DNA of 7,313 nt from UBA12151 sp964600645 (lineage in GTDB: Bacteria; Patescibacteriota; Minisyncoccia; Moranbacterales; UBA9337). Shown here piece after piece: positions 1-5,314 of the stretch. Below the pieces are notes generated by a model. It did not search any database. It saw only the letters and a program-made list of their open reading frames with translations, and was not told where the DNA came from. The position numbers and the translations under genes are program-made. Location of the stretch: contig CAZRJL010000044.1 in the NCBI GenBank assembly GCA_964600645.1, forward strand, positions 1 through 7,313. Reading direction: 5' to 3'. How positions within the stretch are numbered: position 1 is the stretch's first letter; every line of letters begins with the position of its first letter.

Positions 1-869
1 GTATTAAACATACCAATGGCGCTTACTACTAATGCCACCACTCCAAAAAGCATCAGGATTATTTTAACGACATTGAAAATTTTATTGGCCTGATCAACTG
101 TATCCGACAAAGAGGAAACTAAAAGACCCTCCGTCAAAATGTTATCTCGAATGGAAGACATCACGTTAGTATTTCGACATTTAACTTTCACCTGCGAATA
201 TTTTTCTATATTCAACTCAGACAAAGCATCTGAATGCACATAAGCCATACTAGAATCACCCTGAATTGAGCCGACGATTATAAATTTTTTCTCCGATTTT
301 TTCATTTCATATTCATCGCCCAATCCCTTATTTTTATCTTCTGCTGAAACAACTTTTGGAATATAATAAGTAAACCTCATTTCTTTTCCGATAAGTTCTT
401 GTGCTTCCCGCCCCAAAACTCCCGCCAAAGAAGAAGTTATCACAATTCCTTCTTTTTTTTCATCGCTAATCATTTCTCCTTTATCAATTTCCATTCCTCC
501 CAATTTCAAATATCCCGGCGTAGTCCCCAAAATATTCATATCCGCGGAAAGATTATCCACTTCTCCCTGCGCTAAAATTCCAAATGCCGGACTCACTTCC
601 TCCACCCCGTCCATATTTTTTATTTTTTCAGTTATCGCTTTATCCAAAGAAACCAAACCCAAATTCGCCTCACTGATATCCAACGTCAAAAGAGAGTCCG
701 CGGTAGTTATTTTTTCCAACAAAGTTTTTTGCAATCCGTACCCTAGGGAAACCAAAAGCAAAATCGCTCCAATACCAATACTCATTCCCAAAATAGTCAA
801 AAGCGTTCTCGAGGTTCGCGCCCGAAACATTCTTATTGAAAGCTTGAAAATATCGGAAAATCTCATCAT
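1..869 (-). CDS. MacB/FtsX-type ABC transporter permease, 3' end missing
   Basis: The frame is open from ATG at 869 to the left edge, giving 289 full codons with no stop, so the C-terminal part lies outside the window. The N-terminus (MMRFSDIFKLSIRMFRARTS) is the basic amphipathic lead-in of MacB_PCD permeases. A first membrane segment follows at about residues 24-45 (LLTILGMSIGIGAILLLVSL). Residues ~46-262 form a large extracytoplasmic domain, with DGVEEVSPAF at 87-96 and a short motif LGTTPGYLKL at 114-123 as in MacB-type domains. A second membrane segment starts at about 266 (VVKIILMLFGVVALVVSAIGM). The remaining two membrane segments of the usual four are cut off. The gene begins 9 bp after the ABC ATPase stop, so the two surely form one transporter. 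Members of this family act as mechanotransmitting exporters or envelope regulators rather than importers. The substrate cannot be told from sequence. A second ATG lies one codon downstream (864-866). No Shine-Dalgarno sequence precedes either. Confidence 0.9.
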   Translation of the reverse strand, partial: MMRFSDIFKLSIRMFRARTSRTLLTILGMSIGIGAILLLVSLGYGLQKTLLEKITTADSLLTLDISEANLGLVSLDKAITEKIKNMDGVEEVSPAFGILAQGEVDNLSADMNILGTTPGYLKLGGMEIDKGEMISDEKKEGIVITSSLAGVLGREAQELIGKEMRFTYYIPKVVSAEDKNKGLGDEYEMKKSEKKFIIVGSIQGDSSMAYVHSDALSELNIEKYSQVKVKCRNTNVMSSIRDNILTEGLLVSSLSDTVDQANKIFNVVKIILMLFGVVALVVSAIGMFN

Positions 870-878
870 AAATATTTT

Positions 879-2201
879 TTATTCCCGGGTATATTTTAAA
901 AGCATAATAATCTCCACTTCTTTGGTAATTTTATCCGCAGTATTTTTGTATAATCCCAATCCTCCCATTTTGACCGGAAGATCCATTTTTTTCGCCAATC
1001 CAAATCCATCGATTTTATTCTCCATTCTTAATTTAAGAAAGGATTGCAAACGCATATACAGCCTTTCGTCCAATTTCAAATCGAAATTTTTTTTCAAATA
1101 CTCGGCCAAAATCAAATGATGTTTTTCTTTTTCATTTTCATCACTAATAAACTCCGTCGCCTCCAAAATCAAACGGATTCTCGAAGCAAAAGAATTCGCG
1201 CGCTTTTTATTCCAATTGGCTCCACCTTTTTCAAAATCCATATCCAAATTTCTTTCAAAAGTTCCGATATCCATATTGTGAAAAAGCAATTCTTTCAAAT
1301 AATTCTCCGCTGAGCTCAATTGCAACTCAGTCAAATCGGAAAGCACATGATCGAGAAGTTGCTTAGCCTTAAACGGAACCAGCAAAACTCCCAACTGCTG
1401 CGGATTAAGATTTCTAAAAGTCCTCATTAAAATCTTCATTTCAACGGGAATTTGATAATCAGGTTCCTCTTCTTGAGCCTTCTTGGCAGCCTCAATCGGA
1501 CGCTTTTCTTTATTCACTTCCTCCTTCACAATCTTTCCGTCTTTCATATAAATGATTCGATCGGCAAAATGAAGATGCTCGGGATTATGAGTAACTAGAA
1601 TAATCGTCTTTTTATCTATTTCATTTAATTCTTTGAGTATCCGCAAAACATTCTCCGCCGATTCACTGTCGAGATTTCCCACCGGCTCGTCCGCCAAAAT
1701 AATCTGCGGATTGTTAATTAGCGATCTGGCAATGGAAACTCTTTGTTTTTGCCCTCCGGAAAGCTCACTGGGAAATTTATATGCCTGTTCCGCAATGGAA
1801 AAACGCTGCAACAACCCCATTCCGTCTTTTTCACGAACTTTCTTTGAAATTCCGGAAAAAGACTTAGGCAGACAAACATTACCAATAATATTTAGCGACG
1901 GAACCAAATAAAATGCTTGAAAAACCATTCCGATATTGTTCCGGTGAAGATTGACTTTTTCTTTTTTATTCATCTCTGAAAGTTTTTTTCCTTCAATGGA
2001 AACATCACCGTACGTAGGCGCCTGCAAACCGGAAATTGCATACAAAAGAGTTGATTTTCCGCAACCGGAAGGTCCAAAAATTATCACGTATTCCTGGGGA
2101 TATATTTCCACATTGGCATCCTCCAAAGACCTCACTTCATTCGATTTCCCCTGATTATATATAACCCGCAAATCTTTTACTTTTATTATCGGTTCTTTCA
2201 T
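879..2201 (-). CDS. LolD/MacB-family ABC transporter ATP-binding protein with long C-terminal extension
   Basis: This is a 440-residue cytoplasmic ATPase that would power the adjacent permease. All nucleotide-binding motifs are intact: Walker A GPSGCGKST (43-51), Q-loop Gln95 in GMVFQAF, signature LSGGQKQR (147-154), Walker B IILADEP (167-173) with catalytic Glu172, D-loop GNLD (175-178) and H-loop His205 in VTHN. The order and spacing fit the LolD/MacB/FtsE branch, whose members usually end near residue 220-235. Here about 200 further residues follow (~234-440). They begin with a charged linker (KEKRPIEAAKKAQEEEPDYQ) and continue as predicted helical, Leu/Lys/Glu-rich sequence that I cannot assign to a known domain. 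The end contains GGLGLYKNTADKI at ~413-425. The start at 2201 is chosen because MKEPIIKVKDL matches the family N-terminus. An upstream ATG at 2285 would add 28 atypical residues and overlap uppP. It ends in TAA, 9 bp before the permease. Confidence 0.93.
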   Translation of the reverse strand: MKEPIIKVKDLRVIYNQGKSNEVRSLEDANVEIYPQEYVIIFGPSGCGKSTLLYAISGLQAPTYGDVSIEGKKLSEMNKKEKVNLHRNNIGMVFQAFYLVPSLNIIGNVCLPKSFSGISKKVREKDGMGLLQRFSIAEQAYKFPSELSGGQKQRVSIARSLINNPQIILADEPVGNLDSESAENVLRILKELNEIDKKTIILVTHNPEHLHFADRIIYMKDGKIVKEEVNKEKRPIEAAKKAQEEEPDYQIPVEMKILMRTFRNLNPQQLGVLLVPFKAKQLLDHVLSDLTELQLSSAENYLKELLFHNMDIGTFERNLDMDFEKGGANWNKKRANSFASRIRLILEATEFISDENEKEKHHLILAEYLKKNFDLKLDERLYMRLQSFLKLRMENKIDGFGLAKKMDLPVKMGGLGLYKNTADKITKEVEIIMLLKYTRE

Positions 2202-2241
2202 TTTTATTTTTTTCGATTGCACAAAAACGCCGGATGCGTAG

Positions 2242-2253
2242 ATTATAATTATA
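2242..2253 (-). promoter_or_regulatory. candidate tandem -10 boxes upstream of the ABC operon
   Basis: Read on the minus strand, 2253-2242 is TATAATTATAAT, two abutting perfect -10 hexamers starting immediately after the uppP stop codon and about 40 bp before the ATPase ATG. No good -35 box is seen: the best at 17-bp spacing (2271-2276, TTTATT) matches TTGACA weakly. Part of this sequence (TATAATTATA) is self-complementary, and the surroundings are AT-rich, so chance is a real alternative. If used, it would give the ABC pair its own promoter. Confidence 0.3.
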
Positions 2254-3066
2254 TCACGAAATTGAGAAGAAATAAAAAAACACAATTGCCGCCGCCACCA
2301 TTGTTCGATACCAGAAAAAAATTCGATAATTTACTTTTCTGACAAATTCAAGTAAGAATTTTATCGCCGCCATTCCGCTTGCCGCTGAAAAAACAACTCC
2401 CAATAAAATCACGTAATCGAAATGAGAAAAAAAATCCCCAGTCTTAAGCAAGCTGGCTCCAAGCACTATCGGCGCCATCATCAAAAAAGAAAACCTTGCC
2501 GCTTCGACTCGCCCCAAACCTCTTGCCAATCCGGCTGTTATTGTGATGCCGCTACGTGAAGTTCCGGGAATTATCGCCAAAACCTGCGAGAATCCGATCA
2601 AAATTCCATCCGCAAATCCGATTTCTTGAAAATTTCTTTTTCGAAAAGAACATTTGTCCGCAAAAAAGAGAATGACTCCCCAAAAGAACAAATTAAATGC
2701 CACAAAAAGTTGATGTCTGAATAATGTTTCAACCAATTCTTCAAGGAAAAATCCCGCCAACACACCGGGAATTGTGGCAATAGCCAATATCCACAATGTC
2801 TTCGAAGAATATCCGTTTTTATTATTATGATTGACTAATTCCCTGCGACAAAAGGCCAATTGAAAAATATCCATCCAATCGCGCCAAAAATATCCCAGTA
2901 CAGCCAAAAGAGTTCCAAAGTGTAGCGACACATCGAAATAAAGCCCCGCGTCTTCCCATCCGAAAAACCTAGGAATAACAATCAGATGACCGGAAGAAGA
3001 TATTGGAAGAAATTCGCTGGCACCCTGAACTATTCCCAAAAAGACAGTTTGAAATATATTAGACAT
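2254..3066 (-). CDS. uppP: undecaprenyl-diphosphatase UppP (BacA family)
   Basis: UppP is an integral membrane phosphatase that converts undecaprenyl diphosphate to undecaprenyl phosphate, recycling the lipid carrier used for peptidoglycan and other envelope glycans. It is also the classic bacitracin-resistance protein. The 270-residue length matches the family (E. coli 273). The first signature is intact: QGASE at 14-18 fits the (E/Q)XXXE active-site motif, followed by FLPISSSGHL with His27. The second is PGTSRSG at 167-173, with Arg171 matching the essential arginine of E. coli UppP, and ARFSFLM follows at 190-196. Several hydrophobic segments are visible, including ~48-62, ~92-108, ~121-136, ~196-206, ~217-235 and ~255-268. 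The start at 3066 gives the canonical N-terminus MSNIFQTVFLGIVQG. AAGG lies 14-17 bp upstream, too far for a normal Shine-Dalgarno site. The gene ends in TGA, 77 bp downstream of recA and 52 bp before the ABC ATPase. Confidence 0.97.
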   Translation of the reverse strand: MSNIFQTVFLGIVQGASEFLPISSSGHLIVIPRFFGWEDAGLYFDVSLHFGTLLAVLGYFWRDWMDIFQLAFCRRELVNHNNKNGYSSKTLWILAIATIPGVLAGFFLEELVETLFRHQLFVAFNLFFWGVILFFADKCSFRKRNFQEIGFADGILIGFSQVLAIIPGTSRSGITITAGLARGLGRVEAARFSFLMMAPIVLGASLLKTGDFFSHFDYVILLGVVFSAASGMAAIKFLLEFVRKVNYRIFFWYRTMVAAAIVFFYFFSIS

Positions 3067-3088
3067 TGAATGAATTTAGCCTTATTTT

Positions 3089-3103
3089 GATAAAACTTTT
3101 ATC
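3089..3103. promoter_or_regulatory. 15-bp perfect palindrome upstream of uppP (operator candidate)
   Basis: GATAAAACTTTTATC consists of two perfect 7-bp inverted arms around one central base. It lies 23 bp before the uppP start codon, in the recA-uppP spacer. Symmetry of this size suits a dimeric DNA-binding protein. The arms are AT-rich and the one-base centre leaves no loop, so an RNA hairpin is unlikely. No known operator consensus is recognised. Confidence 0.3.
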
Positions 3104-3109
3104 CTTGTC

Positions 3110-3129
3110 ATTCCCGCCTTCGCGGGAAT
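3110..3129. repeat. dRS3-like palindromic repeat, ATTCCC-N8-GGGAAT
   Basis: A perfect 8-bp inverted repeat (ATTCCCGC / GCGGGAAT) with a 4-base loop (CTTC on the plus strand, GAAG on the minus strand) sits between recA and uppP. It is strikingly GC-rich against an AT-rich background. The form ATTCCC-N8-GGGAAT equals the published consensus of the 20-bp dRS3 repeat of Neisseria. The flanks (GTC before, CTAG after on the plus strand) resemble the common dispersed version beginning GTCATTCCCGC. The hairpin could slow or stop transcription after recA, but neither strand has a following T-run, so a classical intrinsic terminator is not supported. Only one copy is present here. Confidence 0.55.
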
Positions 3130-3143
3130 CTAGTGTTTGCATT

Positions 3144-4166
3144 TCAACTTATTTTTTTTATTTCCTGATACAATTCAACGCTTATGGCTTTGAAAATTTT
3201 CGGATTTTCACTGAGAAACTGCTTCGCCTTTTCTCTTCCAAGACCAAGTTTTTCTCCAGCAAACGAATAAGAATTTCCGGTCTTTTTCACTACATCATAT
3301 TTAGCCGCCGTGTCAAGCAAGTCTCCGGACTTGGAAATTCCTTCATTATACATAATATCAAACTCAGTATTCTTAAAAGGAGGCGCCACTTTGTTTTTTA
3401 CCACCTTCGCTTTTACCCTGTTTCCCACCACCTCTTCTCCTTTTTTTATCTGAGCGCTACGCCGCACTTCAATGCGAACGGAAGCATAAAATTTCAAAGC
3501 CTGCCCTCCGGTTGTTGTTTCCGGATTACCAAACATAACGCCGATTTTCATTCTTATTTGATTAATAAAAATCACTATCGTGTTGGATTTAGCAACCAAC
3601 GGTGTGAGCTTTCGAAGCGCCTGCGACATCAAGCGCGCTTGGCGTCCTACATGATGATCCCCCATCTCGCCTTCAATTTCCGCTCTCGGAACCAACGCCG
3701 CCACGCTGTCGACAACAATCACGTCAATCGCATTGCTTCGCACCAAGGTCTCCACAATATCCAAAGCTTGCTCTCCGGCATCCGGTTGGGAGATAAGCAA
3801 GTCATCAATATTAACTCCGATTTTTTTCGCATATTCGGGATCCATTGCGTGCTCAGCATCGATAAACGCCGCCACACCGCCGGATTTTTGCGCGTTAGCG
3901 ATAATATTAAGCGACAAGGTTGTTTTTCCGGAAGATTCCGGACCATATATTTCAATTACTCTGCCACGCGGAACACCGCCGATCCCCAATGCGATATCTA
4001 ACGAAACCGAACCGGTGGAAATGGCCTCCACATCCACTTTTTTAATTTCCCCCAATTTCATCAGCATTCCTTCTCCGAATTTATCTTTTATTTCATCTAC
4101 CACTTCCTCTATATTTCTCTTTCCTTTTCCCGCCTCATTTTTTTCCAACTTATTTTCTTTTTTCAT
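3144..4166 (-). CDS. recA: recombinase RecA
   Basis: RecA is the ATP-dependent strand-exchange protein of homologous recombination and the coprotease of the SOS response where LexA exists. At 340 residues it is nearly full length. Landmarks are Walker A GPESSGKTT (75-83), catalytic Glu105 in DAEHAMDP, Walker B VIVVDS (149-154), loop L1 around EIEGEMGDHHVG (163-174), and loop L2 within the conserved stretch NQIRMKIGVMFGNPETTTGG (202-221). The N-terminus is Lys/Glu-rich before the usual helix EEVVDEIKDKFG. The C-terminus stops at about the last core helix with ...YQEIKKIS, lacking the acidic tail of E. coli RecA. The start at 4166 is the first ATG in frame and lies 25 bp after the rodZ-like gene, whose transcript it probably shares. 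No Shine-Dalgarno sequence and no recognisable LexA box are seen in that spacer. It ends in TGA at normal length, showing that TGA is a stop codon here. Confidence 0.98.
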   Translation of the reverse strand: MKKENKLEKNEAGKGKRNIEEVVDEIKDKFGEGMLMKLGEIKKVDVEAISTGSVSLDIALGIGGVPRGRVIEIYGPESSGKTTLSLNIIANAQKSGGVAAFIDAEHAMDPEYAKKIGVNIDDLLISQPDAGEQALDIVETLVRSNAIDVIVVDSVAALVPRAEIEGEMGDHHVGRQARLMSQALRKLTPLVAKSNTIVIFINQIRMKIGVMFGNPETTTGGQALKFYASVRIEVRRSAQIKKGEEVVGNRVKAKVVKNKVAPPFKNTEFDIMYNEGISKSGDLLDTAAKYDVVKKTGNSYSFAGEKLGLGREKAKQFLSENPKIFKAISVELYQEIKKIS

Positions 4167-4191
4167 AGTTTATAATTTATTTTAAATTATT

Positions 4192-5214
4192 TTACTTTTT
4201 GATCAAATCCAAATTAAAAACAATATCTTTTACCGGACCAGCTTGAGTACTCAGCGCTCCACGATCTTGACCGTTTATTTTGATCAGTGTTTCACTTCCT
4301 TTTCCGGAACTTACAACCGCTTCGCTTTGAGCTGTGATCTTGTGCCATGATCCCGCTTGGAGAACTCCGCTAAAAACCAATTTCCCGTCCGCCTCTATCG
4401 AGACCCATACTGATTCGCCACTTGATCCAACCTCCAATTCAATTACCTTGGGATTTTCAATTTCTTCCATCTCATTCTTTTCTTGATTTATTGCTTCTTC
4501 GGTGCCAATCTGATTACTCAAGTCTGGATTTATATCACTTGAATAAACAGATAATGTTTTTACGGTTTCTTTATTGAATCGATTCAATGCCCTTATTGTT
4601 ATCATATTTAAACCACCTTGTAATCCGATACTTTCCCTAAATCCTCCCTCATCATCAACAATCATCGGTTGCTCATTGACGAAAACTCTTCCATCTTTCT
4701 CGCTTTTTCCAATAATATAAATCTGTCCGCCTTCAACCGTTTCTCCGTCCAACGGGCTACTCACAATCAATCTCGGTGTAGATACAAAGCTATCCAATTC
4801 ACTATACAAATAAAAAAAGATAGCCAACGTAACAAAAACCACGACCACCAAGGTAATCATTTTCGGAGTAACGGCGAAAGTATGAATCGAAAAGGGTTTT
4901 TTCTTTTTCTCCTCACATCCATTCTCTTTTTCTTTTTTAATATTATAAGCGATCCCTTGCTCTCTTTCATAGGCCTTTATTAAGGGCGCTTCACTTATTC
5001 CCATAAATCCCGCGTAGCTTCGCAAAAATCCTTTTACATATACTTGCGCGGGTAATTTTTCATACTCGCCGTTTTCCAAATATTGAAGATATTTGGATTG
5101 AATTCGCGTGCCTCGCGAAACTTCCCCCAGGCTCATCCTTCTTTCGGCTCTGATTTGTTGAAGCTTCTCTCCCAAAGTAAGAGACATTACTTTTTTTCGG
5201 GTAAAACCATTCAT
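4192..5214 (-). CDS. rodZ: RodZ-like membrane protein (HTH, TM, Ig-like, DUF4115)
   Basis: RodZ links the MreB cytoskeleton to the cell wall machinery in rod-shaped bacteria. The domains in order are: a cytoplasmic HTH of the HTH_25 type (residues ~14-72, LGEKLQQIRAERRMSLGEVS to VKGFLRSYAGFMGI); a basic stretch (EEKKKK, 101-106); one membrane segment (~118-138); an extracytoplasmic beta-rich domain at ~150-225 resembling Ig/glucodextranase-B modules (SPLDGETVEGG, then VDDEGGFRESIGLQGGLN); an acidic linker (~236-255); and a C-terminal DUF4115-like domain (~257-338, with VWVSIEADGKLVFSGVLQAG). The HTH plus DUF4115 architecture supports RodZ, while the Ig-like insert is not in the classical protein. 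The start could instead be Met10 (5187), since MSLTLGEKLQ fits the family N-terminus better; neither ATG has a ribosome-binding site. It lies between ftsK and recA, only 25 bp ahead of recA. I see no mreB here, so function in cell shape is inferred from the family. Confidence 0.85.
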   Translation of the reverse strand: MNGFTRKKVMSLTLGEKLQQIRAERRMSLGEVSRGTRIQSKYLQYLENGEYEKLPAQVYVKGFLRSYAGFMGISEAPLIKAYEREQGIAYNIKKEKENGCEEKKKKPFSIHTFAVTPKMITLVVVVFVTLAIFFYLYSELDSFVSTPRLIVSSPLDGETVEGGQIYIIGKSEKDGRVFVNEQPMIVDDEGGFRESIGLQGGLNMITIRALNRFNKETVKTLSVYSSDINPDLSNQIGTEEAINQEKNEMEEIENPKVIELEVGSSGESVWVSIEADGKLVFSGVLQAGSWHKITAQSEAVVSSGKGSETLIKINGQDRGALSTQAGPVKDIVFNLDLIKK

Positions 5215-5314
5215 GCGGTTAACTTACAAATGACAATTTACAACACGATAATTCTAATTACCGTCGATTGTAAATTATATATTGCCAATTATTGGTTGCG
5301 GTTGTTGGTTAAAA
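5215..5314. repeat. ftsK-rodZ spacer with short inverted and direct repeats
   Basis: This 100-bp non-coding spacer is unusually repetitive. AATTTACAA (5235-5243) is inverted exactly as TTGTAAATT (5268-5276), a 9-bp pair with a 24-base loop. TTACAA also occurs at 5224-5229. Close by are CCAATTATTGG (5285-5295, palindromic around one base) and three GGTT units (5294-5310, GGTTG, GGTTG, GGTT). No T-tract terminator follows the ftsK stop. Confidence 0.45.
5274..5279 (-). promoter_or_regulatory. candidate -10 box upstream of rodZ-recA
   Basis: The minus strand reads TATAAT at 5279-5274, about 60 bp ahead of the rodZ-like ATG. It is the best -10 match in the only sizeable spacer upstream of rodZ-recA. 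No -35 match is present at 16-18 bp spacing (ACCGCA lies there). It partly overlaps the inverted repeat arm, so a regulator binding that repeat could affect it. Confidence 0.22.

Noticed and set aside
2223..2239. Hairpin plus T-run after uppP (ACGC-ATCCG-GCGT then T's on the minus strand)
   Set aside because: The stem is only 4 bp, too weak for an intrinsic terminator, and it sits within the presumed leader of the ABC genes.
2202..2285. Upstream ATG at 2285 as start of the ABC ATPase
   Set aside because: It would add 28 residues of hydrophobic, atypical sequence and overlap the uppP 3' end by 32 bp. The family N-terminus begins at MKEPIIKVKDL (2201).
3110..3129. Intrinsic terminator of recA
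   Set aside because: The hairpin is good but no T-run follows on either strand, so a palindromic repeat is the safer call.
3066..4001. Long plus-strand open frame antisense to recA, 311 codons
   Set aside because: It lies almost wholly over recA, its protein is Phe/Ser/Arg/His-rich with no recognisable domain, and recA codon structure explains the lack of stops.
4167..4191. SOS (LexA) box upstream of recA
   Set aside because: The 25-bp spacer is only A/T-rich sequence and shows neither the E. coli CTGT-N8-ACAG nor the Gram-positive GAAC-N4-GTTC form.
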